A stretch of 64,000 nt of DNA from Talaromyces rugulosus (GCF_013368755.1 NC_049565.1:1798001-1862000); one strand, 5' to 3'; positions 1 to 11,463 are shown, counted from the first letter of the stretch. Numbers and translations are program-made. Notes: a model not told the origin generated them from the letters alone.

Positions 1-1591
1 GGCGGAGCTTGTGTGTATTATGTTGCCAAAAACATGTAGATTCATCGGCGTTTATCGGCATATTGAAATTCGGTTCAGTCATTTATAATAGAATCACAGG
101 AAATATACTTTTTAATGTTTGAAATTGTGTTTATTATAAGATACAACGAGTCCCTCTTGTATGGTCGTCTCGTGTTGCACCAGCCCGAATCATCCCGAAA
201 CGACCTCGGATAACCGATTCCAGTCAGTAGTCTGATAAGAATATTAGATAGCAACATAAAGCAGGCTAATATTAACGTATCATCTCTTTTTTTATTAAGA
301 CTAGACTATCTTTAATAAGTTGTGATCTCGAGTCCGATTGAGAAATAGTAGTGGTCCACGTTGCTAATAAAGTTTATGCCTAGCTTTAGTAACGTCAAGT
401 GTTAAAGCTCTGAATATTCTGGGTATTGTCATTTTGAAACTACCGGACGAACTAATTATTCTTTGACATGTAACTTAACACGTCCTCCAGTCCCTAGCAT
501 GTTAGCCACTAACCAAACAGCCATTGGCAGATTGGTCAATCCTTATTTCCAACACACCTGTAAGTGCATTCTGCTCGCAATCGTTGGCAAGATGGCGGAA
601 GACGTCAATTCGCTCAAGGCAATCGTACGAGTGGCAAAGAAGAATGGGCCAAAATCGACTAGGCTGCTGTCCGTTATGACCTGTTATCTATCATCCCATA
701 AACCGTAATCCTCGGACGCTGCGTGCGAATTAACGCGCTTTCCATGATTCTCCAACTTGAAATATAATATGCCGAATAGTACGTAGTCATGTCCCAACAC
801 CTGAGCTTCGCGAGCAGTGTATCACCCAGTCAGCCATAATTTTGTTGGGCGCAGATAGTTCATATGTAACCTTTGAGCAGTCAAATTGATCTAGGTGAGG
901 TGCCATGGTGGTGACTTTTGTATGTTGTCGGGAAGCCGTCCCGATACGGCGATATTATGCTAGGACCAGGGCATATTATGCTGGAGCGCCCGGCCTGCAT
1001 CGAAAGCCTCTAAATATGAACAAGAGGACGTTTCTTTCGTGTTCCTAGAATAATAGATATTCTTCTTTGATGTCAATTGTGATCCCTTGTTTCAACGGCC
1101 GTTGGATTTGTTTAGCCACCAAGTGATATATTGTTTATCAACTTGGGTTCTTCTTCAGAATTGGCCCCTTCCAAGGCCATGGTTGACCATTCGCGATATG
1201 TTTTCCAGAGCGTGATATACCGGTGTCTCATAGCCAGGCTGCCTCTTTGCTACGACGACTGGTATCTGTTCGTGTTGATTCACGACAGGCGATGCCTCCA
1301 CTAGGCAGACAATTGCGAACCCTTGTATTTGACCCGGCATGTTCGACGACGTTGGAGATGCTTTGGATCTCCTCTAATACCGAGGTTCCTCTCAAGAAGG
1401 TGGTATGTCGTGAAAAGTCCATACCTGCAGCATGTATCATGTAATCTGCCCTAGAATGGCAATTTAGCACCTGCTGTCAAGACATGATAAGAGAGTTTCT
1501 ACCCTTGATCTCTTCCGTGGGTTTCGTGGGTCTGGCCTTTGTGTCAGGAATATTGTTTGGCTGTATGTAGACAAAAAGAAGAGTCCAGGTA
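1..1591. other. gene-poor left flank
   Basis: No convincing gene is visible. Only short open frames occur, none with a recognisable motif or a consistent exon chain. On the minus strand at 1155-1470 two overlapping frames look weakly protein-like and would join only through a frame change, which could mean a decayed gene. Base composition is mixed and there is no long repeat. Confidence 0.4.
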
Positions 1592-2039
1592 TCAATACAG
1601 AAAAAAATCCTCCTCGGGATAGACTTGAACTACCATCCCATCAGCTAGTTGCGTCGAGCTGGCAGGTTGTGTTGAGCTTTGGTTCGGAAGCGCGTCTGCT
1701 GCGTATGATGGAGCGATATCAAGTTTGCAAAAGGCACTTGACACAAGCTCAAGGCATTCATCAATTCGCGTGTGAGGCCAGGTCATTAACATCCCTTTCA
1801 CTGTATAAATGTAGCTTGGGTTATGTGCTCTAACGATTGAGGAATGGGAAAAGGGGGCCGTTGTCGTTGGAATCAGTGGTGAAATAGGGAGGAGGAATCC
1901 AAACGGGACACTGGCATGGAACATGTACATGCCGATCTGGCCTGTAATCGCAAAGAACTATCAGTAAATGATTTTGAACGTGATTAACTAACATACCTAG
2001 ATCACGGTGTGTTGTGCCGAGGTCCAGAAACATCTCCAT
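1592..2039 (-). CDS. hypothetical protein, possibly a 3' remnant of a larger gene
   Basis: I do not recognise the product. Two exons can be joined on the minus strand, 2039-1997 and 1941-1592. The intron between them is 55 nt with a GTATGT donor and TTACAG acceptor, and joining gives 130 residues ending in TGA. The sequence around the junction reads DLGTTHRDLGQIGMYMFHAS. An in-frame ATG starts the first exon, but TTATAG lies just upstream of it. That could instead be the acceptor of a further intron, making this only the last exons of a longer or decayed gene. Neighbouring DNA shows no supporting upstream exons. The clean splice junction is the main evidence that this is real coding DNA. Confidence 0.25.
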
Positions 2040-3043
2040 CAGGTCATGGAGCTATAATGCTTTCATTTCGCCTATAACAAGAGCCTGTGTGCTGTTGACA
2101 GGTGTGAGGGCTATATCAGGAACTCCCTCACAGTCGGTGTTTGTAGATTTTCTAGAGCTGAAGTGGCACTGTATACCCTCTGATTGGTATACGGCCGTTG
2201 AAAGGCCTGGAACTAATGTCCTACCATTTTCAGTTTTTGAAAAGGTAGTCTAAGAAGTAAAATAGACAAAAGAGTTGTCGAGAGGGAAAAAAGTCTGCAG
2301 AAATTCCTCGCCTTAAGTGTGCTCCCTGTTCACGGTGCCCCTTTTGGTATACCGGCAAGACGGTGGTACTCTTACGTGCTCTTACAGATCCTGAGAGGCG
2401 TTTTCTATTCAAGAAAAAAGGGTGTATGAGATGGGTTCACCGGTACGGTACTAGTACGTACATTCCAGAATCTTCCTTGAAATCTGATTTACTTTCATTT
2501 GTTATATCAAGAAATGCACGGGCCATTCCGGGTTCTCTACAGGTGAATATAGACATGCTGGTCATAACGGTATTAGCCGGATGGTCCTGGAACGGTGAAT
2601 CACTAGTCCAAAAGCCTAATAGTAGCCAAGAACACATTGACATTCTCAGATGACCGGAAATCCCTCTTCTGCTATTGTCATTGGCTGGTAGTATACTGCC
2701 TATCATCCTGTTAGGGGCATATATCGTCCTATTAGGGGCGAATGCTGACTACCAAGTTACCAAGCTTTGTGACGATAGGTGTAAATTATTAATCCAAGAT
2801 TTTTAAACCCATATTTTGAGAAGTTTTTTAAAAAAAAAAGCACATGGTTCTTGCACAGCCTGGAAAACCACGTAATTAATCCATTAGGTTTAGGCACCCG
2901 CGCTCCTCCGCAGTCTATTTTAAGCACTTACTAAACGGTCAGCCTCCTGAAATCCCCACCACCAACAACAAAAAACAGAACAACACACACCACCAACAAC
3001 AACCTGCAGCAGGGTTTGTTTCCAGATCGCGGTGTCCATCATC
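2040..3043. other. intergenic region upstream of the LSB5-like gene
   Basis: No gene recognised. The distal part has low coding potential on both strands. The last 100 bases are rich in CAACA/ACCAACAAC triplets, which looks like the 5' leader of the downstream gene at 3044. Confidence 0.45.
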
Positions 3044-4651
3044 ATGAAGCGCATGTTTAGCGGCCTGCAGAGGCGCGTCAGCAGTAAGTTGCTTCTTGCG
3101 ACCGACAGAGCCTCAATATTATTTACTATCGTACTGATACAGTGCGCGTTTGCTATCTAGCATTTCCCTCCTCGTCGCAAGACAACAGCAACAACCCCTC
3201 GCCAGCCAGCTCTGGAAACGAGTCGCCTGAAGAGACTGTTATTCGCGAGATTGTGCGTTCCAGCCGCTTTTCCACCATGCTGTCTTGAATCAATCACATG
3301 CTGATCAGCTCTCAAGAAAGCCTTTTGCGAAGCCGACGGAGGACCCAACCGCGTGGTATGTCTTCTCTGGCAAGAAAACGACAAACAAGATGCAAATATC
3401 TAACAAACAAAACCAGGCCAATGACTACCTCCATCTCCCCGCCATCGTCGAGGCCGCCGAGTCCAGCGCCACCGCTGCCAAAGAAGCCGCCGCGCGAATA
3501 CGCAAATACCTATCAACCCCCTCCAAACCGCAGGGATCGGCCCAGTACAATGCCGTTATGCTGATCCGCATCCTGGCCGAGAACCCCGGACACACGTTTA
3601 CACGCAACATTGATGCCAAGTTTGTGTCGACTGTCAGGGACCTGCTGCGCGAGGGCCGCGATATGTCGGCTCAGCATATGCTGCGCGAGACGCTGGATCA
3701 GTTCGAGGCGCAGAACTCATGGGACGAGGATCTGGCGGGGCTTCTTGCCATGTGGAAGAAGGAAAAGGCACGCGCCGTAAAGCATGGCGGTGGACAGGGA
3801 CAGTCGGTGGGTACAATCAATCCCCAAGGGATGGAGGACAAAGTAAATCTAATAAACAGTAGCGATCCTCGCCGGGGCACCGACATCAACAACCGCCGTA
3901 TAACCGCCATTCGACTCGCCCGAGACTGCTCCCACCGCCGGATGAGCTGGCCGCTCGCGTGTCTGAAGCCCGGACGTCTGCGAATCTGCTCATCCAGCTG
4001 TGTCAGAGCACGCCAGCGGCCGAAGTCAAGGACAACGAGCTGATGAAAGAATTCTCGGAACGTTGCTCCGGAGCAGCGAGGTCTATCCAGGAGTACATGG
4101 CTGTGGAGAGCCCGCCGCCGGACGAAGACACCATGCTCACGCTGATTGAAACAAACGAACACCTCTCTGTGGCTGTATCCAAGTACCAGCGGGCAGTGCT
4201 GAACGGAAGAAGAGCTGTCGGCGCCACGACGAATAACAGCAACGGCGGCGCCAACAACAATAACAACAATGTCAATCGCAATGGCAACGACAATGGAACT
4301 GCCACCAGAAATGTCAGCACAACCGCCAACACAAATGGCCAGAGTGCGCCTCCTCGACCTGTTGCACCTGCTGAACCACCGAGACAAGCCTCTTCGCCAC
4401 CATTTCTCGAAGAGATTCCATCTCTCGCACCTTTGAGCTCGGCCGAAGAACCCCATCTCTCACACTCTGCTTTCCCAGGACCCTCTCCTGCGAAGTCCTC
4501 AACTCCTCCTCCTCCTGCTGCTGCTTCCCAAGCCGCGCAACGGCGGTTTGAATACGACGCAGACGAGTTTCAGGTTGAGAACCCATTTGCAGACAGTGCT
4601 GCGGATAATGACCACCATACTATACCTTCAGACCATGCACGACACGTCTAG
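3044..4651 (+). CDS. VHS/GAT-domain endocytic adaptor, LSB5-like
   Basis: Predicted to act in clathrin/actin-linked endocytosis and ubiquitinated-cargo sorting, as yeast Lsb5 does. Model: join(3044..3083, 3161..3252, 3317..3355, 3417..3806, 3863..4651), 449 aa. All introns are GT-AG and frame-consistent. An N-terminal VHS/ENTH-like helical region covers about residues 30-170. A Pro-rich linker (LLPPPDELAARV) leads into a GAT-type three-helix region at about 200-300 with the typical LLIQLCQ and ELMKEF segments. An Asn-rich tract and a Pro/Ser-rich tail follow. The tail carries NPFAD at 427-431, an NPFxD motif of the kind bound by the Sla1 SHD1 domain. Start: the first ATG after a CAACA-rich leader, with a 40-nt first exon. 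The domain assignment is by resemblance. The NPFxD motif is seen directly. Confidence 0.8.
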
Positions 4652-5075
4652 CATTGTGTTGAAAGTACAAAGCTCTTTTTTTTCTTTGTGTTGTTTCGTA
4701 CATAGAACACTCGTTCAAGTCTATTTATTCATTTATTTTTGCAGTCGTGTGATAGTTAGTATATAGCATTTTATACCCGTTTGTTCATTCGTTATCAGTT
4801 GATGCTGGAAATTGATGGGCATGTTCTTTTTATTGACTGCGATGTATATTTTGATTGCTTATATAACAAATATGTGCGAGTTTGCCTGTAACAAGGCCTC
4901 GTACAGTTGGAAGGTATCGGTTATTGATATTAGATGGCCACAGCAACCATTTAACACCTGAATGGGATTAATATTGTCATAGTATTGACAGAATTTTCTC
5001 ACTCTATTACCAACAATACGTGATGAAGTCTATACGCCAAATATTATGGGTCTAAAAATACCAGTTGACGAAAAT
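4652..5075. other. convergent 3' intergenic region
   Basis: AT-rich spacer between two converging genes. It is T-rich just after the 4651 stop, as expected for 3' UTR and polyadenylation signals. No gene is seen. Confidence 0.5.
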
Positions 5076-6482
5076 CTATGCTCCATCAAGTGCCAACACA
5101 GGTGGTATATAAGGATACCAGTATGGATCTAGTTTACGATGAATGGTTTTCAAAAGTCTATTTGCGCGACCTCGAAAGTACCATTCGTTGTCGATACGTT
5201 GCAGGAGGACTGTGTAATGTGCAACCAGAACCAAGGCACACGGGTGCTCTTCTCGCAATAGATTCATGAAATCTACAGATATTGTGACGGGCCACAGTCT
5301 AAGAGCATCCCAAATGGTGAACTGGTCGGTGGAGCAGGCAAATGCCAATGCTAATTGCGACGATGCTTCGTTGTAAATATTGACGATATTTTGCCTCCAG
5401 AATCTCGGAGACGATTTGGGCGGTATCAAAGTAAGCAATGTTTCCATAATCGACTTCTTGACAATCTTGTTTATCTTGAGCGGAGCCTCCCAAGAGAGTA
5501 ATAAAGTTTGACAAGGGCCTACTTCAACCCAATGTCGCACATCTTGTAATATAACACAAGCGCTGCGGATGAAATGCAGCCAGCGTGGAGCAACCTCATT
5601 GTCATCTCTGCTTATCAAGAAAAGATCATCATCATCCTGTTGTTCGGCGGCAAACGAATATAGGACGAGTAAATGGTGGAATACTACAATTGCATTGCAA
5701 TTTTCTGAAGTTGGAGCTGCCACGACTTTCCGAAATATCGGCATTGCTCTATCTTGGTACGAAGAGGCATGTATGGCAAATTCCCTTTGTCGATCAGTAT
5801 TTAGATGAGCCAGGTGTAGAGATGTGAGTGCGAGTATGGCCGACATTAAGAAATCATGCTCATGAGCGAGTTGGGGGACAGTCTGTTGCCAGAATGTTGT
5901 ATCGCTACTGTCGGAGGTAATCATTGTAGAAGTCAAAGTACAATAGTGTTGTAATAAGCGTTCATCAATATTGTAAGCTCCTGTCAAAAAGCAGGTGGAT
6001 AATTCAGCGGTACTACATTTCGCCAGCTCGGTCTCAGGAGGTTGAACTAGCCCGGAAAAGTATTTCAACAGGTTACCACGAAAAAAAGTCTGTACTGGAA
6101 CCGAAAACCACGATTGTTTTTGCATCACACATGAATGCTTTGCCAAAGACCAATGACTTTTCATCCGCTTCTCAGTCAGGCACAGATAGCTGCAAGTTCC
6201 AAAGCTGCATCGTAGGCCGTTCAACACCGGAAGTTCTGGGATGGGAAACTCGTTCTGGCCCGGCGGAGTCACGTCCTGGGGCTCGCATAGATCAAGACCC
6301 TGGACAAAGTTGACAAAACTGGACCGACGGGAGTGTGTCATGCCGTGGATCTCTTTGAGATGTCTATCAATTGCCCTCGGAGGAACCGCATGTCGACAGA
6401 GAGTGCAGATGACGACCCGGTACCTTGAGATATGATGGAAAAGCTGGGATGGCTCTCGCAATGCTGACAATTGTTGATTCAT
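5076..6482 (-). CDS. putative transcription factor: C2H2/DUF3505-like N-terminus with UPC2-like C-terminal region
   Basis: Single-exon gene of 468 aa. Near the N-terminus a C2H2-type finger is visible (C26, C29, H41, H46; CTLC...RHLKEIH), like the DUF3505/OrsD-type fingers of fungi. A second Cys/His-rich segment, with KSHWSLAKH, lies at about residues 90-115. From about residue 180 the sequence resembles the C-terminal half of fungal sterol-uptake regulators (UPC2/ECM22 type). It has the LLQHYCTLTS stretch, the HDFLMSAILALTSLHLAHL helix pair and the QDRAMPIFR segment. No Zn2Cys6 cluster is present. The start is the ATG at 6482; the frame stays open upstream, but only to a non-ATG codon. It is divergent from the SDR gene at 6842 with 359 bp between the starts, so co-regulation is possible. 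Target genes are unknown. Confidence 0.75.
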   Translation of the reverse strand: MNQQLSALREPSQLFHHISRYRVVICTLCRHAVPPRAIDRHLKEIHGMTHSRRSSFVNFVQGLDLCEPQDVTPPGQNEFPIPELPVLNGLRCSFGTCSYLCLTEKRMKSHWSLAKHSCVMQKQSWFSVPVQTFFRGNLLKYFSGLVQPPETELAKCSTAELSTCFLTGAYNIDERLLQHYCTLTSTMITSDSSDTTFWQQTVPQLAHEHDFLMSAILALTSLHLAHLNTDRQREFAIHASSYQDRAMPIFRKVVAAPTSENCNAIVVFHHLLVLYSFAAEQQDDDDLFLISRDDNEVAPRWLHFIRSACVILQDVRHWVEVGPCQTLLLSWEAPLKINKIVKKSIMETLLTLIPPKSSPRFWRQNIVNIYNEASSQLALAFACSTDQFTIWDALRLWPVTISVDFMNLLREEHPCALVLVAHYTVLLQRIDNEWYFRGRANRLLKTIHRKLDPYWYPYIPPVLALDGA

Positions 6483-6841
6483 GATTGGATTCGGGAGAAA
6501 TTGCAAAACTGGTATGCATAGATGAAAAATAGAAACAGGTCGGAGGAAATACTAGCGAGGTCATTATGTGCTACTAGCTCAATAGAATCATTGGTCTGCG
6601 ACGGTGCCGTTCTGTCTGGTGGAGCTCGAAAACGCCAAGTCTAGATAATGTTTGCAACTCCTTTCTTTAATGGTTTATTATGTCGAAAAGACTCTCCTAG
6701 ATTGCAATGTCTCCGAACGATATGTCCGAGATCCTTCTGGGACCTGCTCGTTCTTATGGCTTTATAAAGCCCACATGTGCAGCTTTGCTTACACCTGCCT
6801 TTTGAGTATCCTACAAAAGCCTCTCTCAACAAGTGCTCGCA
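6483..6841. promoter_or_regulatory. shared divergent promoter
   Basis: 359 bp separate the start of the minus-strand regulator from the start of the plus-strand SDR. A TATAAA box lies at 6763-6768, about 75 bp before the SDR ATG. No other binding site can be assigned from sequence alone. Confidence 0.45.
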
Positions 6842-7816
6842 ATGTCCCAATTCACAAAATCTTTTCTTGTTACAGGCGGTACAGGCGGCTTAGGTCTTCA
6901 TGCCAGCAGAGAGATTGCGCAGAGATACCCTAATGCCGCCGTCGTCATCGCATCTCGAAAGGACAAGGATGGGGCTGCAGCATTGATCAATGAGCAGCTT
7001 GGCCAAAGCAATGTTCGGTTTATGCCTTTGAACCTGGGAGACTTTAAGGACATTCGGACATTTGTGGAAACATGGGCCGACCAAAACCTGCCTCCGATCT
7101 CTGCTTTGCTACTGAACGCCGCGGTTCAGTTCGCTGAAGGAGGCCCTGTTTATACCACAGATGGCATTGAAGCAACTTTTGGTATTGGCCATGTCGGTCA
7201 TGCTTTGCTGTTCCACCTTCTCCAGCCCTATTTGGCTGATGAGTGTCGTATTGTTATAACTGCAAGCGGCGTGCACGATCCTGAACAAACAAAAGGCATG
7301 CCGTTGCCGCATTACACGACTGCTGAAGAAGTAGCTCATCCAACTGGCGATTTACCAAAGCAACCGGGCCGACAGCGATACTCGACGACAAAGCTGTGCA
7401 ACGTTCTCTGGACATATGCCCTCGGCAGACGACTTGAGCAAATACCGCATAAAAAGTGGACAGTTGTTGCGATGGACCCTGGGCTGATGCCCGGCACTGG
7501 CCTTGCTAGAGACGCGGGCCCTGTGTTACGATTCCTCTGGCTAAAAGTCTTGCCACATATTATACCTGTCCTTCGAGTACTGATTTCCCCAAACGTTCAC
7601 CTACCCAAGGACTCGGGAACAAATTTAGCCTGGGTGGCTGTGGATGAATCTCAACGTACGACGTCTGCTGTCTATTATGAGGGTAAGAGACAGATAAAAT
7701 CAAGCGTGGATAGCTATAATGAGGCATGGCAGGAAGACCTGTGGTCATGGACGGTGAACGCCGTGGCTGCTGCCGATGACGAGAGACGACACTTTGGTCT
7801 TGTTGGAGGCAGTTAG
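6842..7816 (+). CDS. short-chain dehydrogenase/reductase, protochlorophyllide-reductase-like subgroup
   Basis: Single exon, 324 aa. The Rossmann dinucleotide motif TGGTGGLG is at residues 11-18. An LNAA motif is in the middle, the active-site serine lies in ITASG, and YSTTK gives the catalytic Tyr180 and Lys184. The length and the C-terminal extension fit the fungal retinol/protochlorophyllide-reductase-like SDR group, whose substrates are mostly unknown. The start is the ATG at 6842, since the only upstream alternative is GTG. It is divergent from a putative regulator, which suggests a regulator-target pair. The cofactor is probably NADP(H), because a basic residue pair (SRKD) follows the second strand, but this is inference. 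Confidence 0.85.
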   Translation: MSQFTKSFLVTGGTGGLGLHASREIAQRYPNAAVVIASRKDKDGAAALINEQLGQSNVRFMPLNLGDFKDIRTFVETWADQNLPPISALLLNAAVQFAEGGPVYTTDGIEATFGIGHVGHALLFHLLQPYLADECRIVITASGVHDPEQTKGMPLPHYTTAEEVAHPTGDLPKQPGRQRYSTTKLCNVLWTYALGRRLEQIPHKKWTVVAMDPGLMPGTGLARDAGPVLRFLWLKVLPHIIPVLRVLISPNVHLPKDSGTNLAWVAVDESQRTTSAVYYEGKRQIKSSVDSYNEAWQEDLWSWTVNAVAAADDERRHFGLVGGS

Positions 7817-8263
7817 GTAGCTGCTCTATTTGCCGAGAAGAAATGTTTCTTTTTCTGCAACATTTGAAGACACTGTATATGTTTGATTATACATACTACT
7901 TGCGCTGTAAATACACCTACATGGCAATTCAAGACCGAGATCTAAAACAGAACAAGTAAATAGGTTATTTATTGGAAGCTTCAAATTCTCTTCCTTTTAA
8001 GAGGCAATGTTGAACAAGTTGAAAATTTTGTTTTTATTTGACCCCCTAAAATAATTTCAAGTGACGCCGTAAAAAAAACTTAATCATCGGTCGCTTTAAT
8101 GAAAAAAGAAAGAAATTGGCCATGCTTGAAAATTATTTCTTTTTTCTTTTCGTTCGTTCGTTTGGTTTTGTCTTTTTTGTTAAACATGGTATATGTCACA
8201 ATCAAAACTCCTCTCAAAATTTCACCACTCGCTCACACACTCCACCAAGCCCAATTTTCTAAC
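7817..8263. other. convergent 3' intergenic region
   Basis: AT-rich, with long T runs and poly-A stretches near 8070-8110. It holds the 3' UTRs of the SDR and of the uL22 gene. No separate gene is seen. Confidence 0.5.
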
Positions 8264-9166
8264 CTAAGCTTCGGTGATGGCGCGGCGGATCTGGGCACCA
8301 CGCTGGCGGGAGGAGAGACGGGACTCGCTGGCGACAAGAGGGCCCTTCTGGACAACCTCCTCGCCCTCGGTGAGGATGAGCTCGATGTGGCAAGGGTTGG
8401 TCATGTAAGGGTTGATCTGGGCATGTTAGCTGGAATGTTCTAGAGGATGTGGAAAAAAAGAGAAGAGAGAAGAAAAAAACATACACGACCGTGGGCACGG
8501 TAGGTGCGTCTGCGACCCTTGGGGGCCTGGTTGACCTGGATGTGCTTGACAACGAGGTTGCTGGTGTCGAGACCCTTGGTGTCGGCGTTGGCCTCGGCGT
8601 TCTTGAGGAGGCCGAGCAGCTGCTCAGCCGACTTGACGGGCCAGCGGGCCTTGGAGACACCGAACTGCTTGCCTAGGAGAATATCAGCCTCCATTCATTC
8701 ACATCTTCAATTCTGTCCCGTGACTTCAAACTCACCCTGGGCGGTGCGGCCAGTGCTTCCGGCGTATCGGCGCATGGGGACGGCCTCCTTGTGGTTGACA
8801 ACGTTGTCGAGGTAGACGAGAGCGCGCTGCAGCTTCCATCCGTTGATGGCCTGGGCGGTCTCGCGCGTGTTCTTGAACGAGACACGCAGGTAAGAGCCCC
8901 GGGCACGGGCGCTCTTTGCGTTCGAAATCTCCTGTGCAGCGTAGCGGACCTGTGTGTGTTAGTTTATATTTTCATTTTTGCATTTCGATCGGTGCGAATT
9001 GTGGTTGCGAATAGAATTTTGATGGCGAGAGATAATATTGGATCGGTTCAAGCCTCTCTTTCTTGTATCCAACAATCCGATCCAACATCCTCCCCAGCAT
9101 CCAATCCAGAACGGATTCAATCCAGCAATTCAACACACAACACTCGAGGCAAGGCGAACTCACCAT
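8264..9166 (-). CDS. rpl17: 60S ribosomal protein L17 (uL22 family)
   Basis: Structural protein of the large cytosolic ribosomal subunit near the polypeptide exit tunnel. Model: complement(join(8264..8416, 8485..8672, 8736..8949, 9164..9166)), 185 aa, the normal length for fungal uL22. The start is unusual: the first coding exon is the ATG alone, followed at once by GTGAGT and a 214-nt intron. The second exon opens [20 protein letters not shown], the conserved N-terminus. The C-terminal part contains the [12 protein letters not shown] loop. All junctions keep frame. Introns near the 5' end are typical of fungal ribosomal protein genes and may affect expression. Confidence 0.96.
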
Positions 9167-9442
9167 CTTGAAAGATTGCCGGAAAAGAGATGGTCCTGTC
9201 GGGTCGGATGGTTGTTGACTTCTTTTCCTGTCGGCGGACGGAGATCTCCAAAGGCTGCGGGTGGTGTGCTTTTTCGTCTTGGCGCGCTTGAGCCCTAAGC
9301 GAGCCCTAAGCTAGCTGTTTCGGGGCGTCACGTGAGGCTGCTTATGTAATACACTCGGCTCCACTTTTTACTTGTTTTCTATTGGTTTCGCAAATCTTTA
9401 TGCAACAATTCATTCATCTATCTATCAACTAACTGCCAACTC

Positions 9443-10716
9443 TCACTTCTTCTGCTCCGGAATCTGCGTGATCAACTCTCCCTTCTCCACCGCCGACTTC
9501 AAATTGTTCAGCACCAGCAGCTCCATCTCCTTTTGCGTCTCAAACGTCATGGTGCCGATATGCGGCAGCAGAAACGCCTTGTTCGACTTGAGCAGCCCTT
9601 GCTCGACCTGCGGCTCGTTCTCGTAGACATCGAGGCCGACCGATGCAACCTGACAGTTGACAATTAGCTTTCTGAAAAGAAAAAAAACAAAGATTAAAAA
9701 AAAACATACATGTCCAGATTCAAGCGCTGCCACAAGCGCCTTTTCATCAATCAGTGCGCCGCGCGCGGTGTTGACAATGACCACCCCGCTCTTCATCTTG
9801 GCCAGCTCGTTGGCGCCGATGATGTGTCGCGTCGACGCGTTCAGGGCCAGGTTCAGACTGAAGATATCAGATGTAGACAGCAGCTCGTCAAACGAGACGT
9901 ATTTTGCGCCGGCTTCCAGCTCGGGCGCCAGCCGGGTGCGGTTGTGGTATTGGATGGTCATGCCGAATGCTTTGGCGCGATGGGCCATTTCCTTCATACA
10001 TATCTATATTAGTATAAGTTTCCAGTGTTGACTTGAGTAAACATACCCGTCCGATACCGCCCATGCCCAGAATGCCCAGAACCTTGCCCTCGGGGTCGTG
10101 GCCCATGGTGGACTTGCCCAGCCATTCGCCTAGACTTGTTAGTTTGTTTCCTGTCTCATGTCTTCAATATTCTAGAGTCATACCAGCTCGGATCGAGGAC
10201 AACGGGACTTGCGCCTGGCGCAGAGCCCCGATCATAAGGAAAATGCCCACGTCGGCGGTAGCATTGTTGACTGCGACGGGGGTGCTAGACACGGAAATCC
10301 CTACCCTAAATCAGTTCTTTTTCTGCTGTATGACCATAAAAAAAAAAACTCACCAGCTGCCGTCACAGCAGGCACCTCGATATTGTCATATCCCGCGCCA
10401 TTGTGGCAAATATACTTGACCGACTTGGGCAGCACCGAGACCAGCTCGCTGTTAAACGGGCCCGTGTACTTGTTGGACGCATTGCTGCGGTAGATGGCGA
10501 CCACGTCGTCGTACTGGCCGGACTTGCAGTTTTGCAGAAACTCTTCGCGGGTTCCTCGGGAGAATTCCTACATTATTAGTTTGACTTTTTTTTTCTTTTT
10601 AAAATGGTATTCTTGATAGGTTTTCGCACCTTCAGCGTCAGAAGCGACGAGAGCTGCTCCCATTCTGGCCGAGCATGCGTGATATCGCCAATCAACAGAG
10701 CGGCTTGCGACGGCAT
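9443..10716 (-). CDS. D-2-hydroxyacid dehydrogenase (glyoxylate/hydroxypyruvate reductase type)
   Basis: NAD(P)-dependent reduction of 2-keto acids such as glyoxylate or hydroxypyruvate. Model: complement(join(9443..9649, 9710..9991, 10047..10129, 10184..10300, 10354..10567, 10630..10716)), 329 aa. The nucleotide-binding motif GMGGIG is at about 161-166. The catalytic Arg is in NTARGALID, the Glu in GLDVYENEP and the His in LPHIGT, so the triad is complete. The N-terminal substrate domain carries the typical HNGAGYDNI stretch. The acceptor of the fifth exon is AAG at 9992, chosen because it restores the family pattern GREMAHRAKAFG. An upstream TAG acceptor would add a few residues. The exact substrate cannot be decided from sequence. 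Confidence 0.9.
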
Positions 10717-11463
10717 TGTGTGTATATGTGTGTGTGGCGAGTTGTGTAGGAGTTGGAAATGAAAATGCGTGCAGGAAGCTGGAATAATGGCAGAGCAAGA
10801 AATGGTCGACTCACAGCCAGAGCTAGAAATAGGAATCTGGACGGGGATTATGGGGCTATAATAATGCATGCGGGGAATGACATACAGCTAAATAAATACT
10901 ATATAGTTGACATCACACTCTGGTATTATTATTAAAAATATAAATCCTACTCTAAAGTTGCTGGGTTATTCCTCTCTCTACTCTGCTCGTAGTACTTGTA
11001 CAACTACTACTACTATTATTATCATCAATGCATCAATTGATCATGATACAAATACAAAAAAATAAAAATAAAATCGTCGGCATCCAAAAACCGCAGCCGA
11101 TCAATCAATTGCCGACCACCCCCACGCCAATAGCCGATGCCCCTCGCTCGGATTTCTCTCCGTACAGAGCTGTCGATGAGCGAGTCGGAGGCGACTTCCA
11201 TGGACGTCTAGATATTTTTGTTCTTTTTTTAAGGAGTAGCCGGGTGCAGGTTTAATCGCGCATATATCGAAGAAAAACTGGACAGCGTCATAATTAGTAT
11301 ACATACCTCCCGTGGGGTGTCCTCCCCGCATTTATATTTCCGGCTATTGGAGTTATTACTTTCAATAACATTTGACTGAACTCAACTCCAACAACTCAAC
11401 ATCTAGACAGTAAGATCATTGAATTGAACAGACTCAAAATTGTCCAAGTTCATCTGATACATC
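10717..11463. other. divergent intergenic region
   Basis: 747 bp between the starts of the hydroxyacid dehydrogenase and the zinc dehydrogenase. There is an AT-rich central part with ACTACTACTATTATT repeats near 11000 and a pyrimidine-rich leader before 11464. No gene is supported. Confidence 0.45.
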
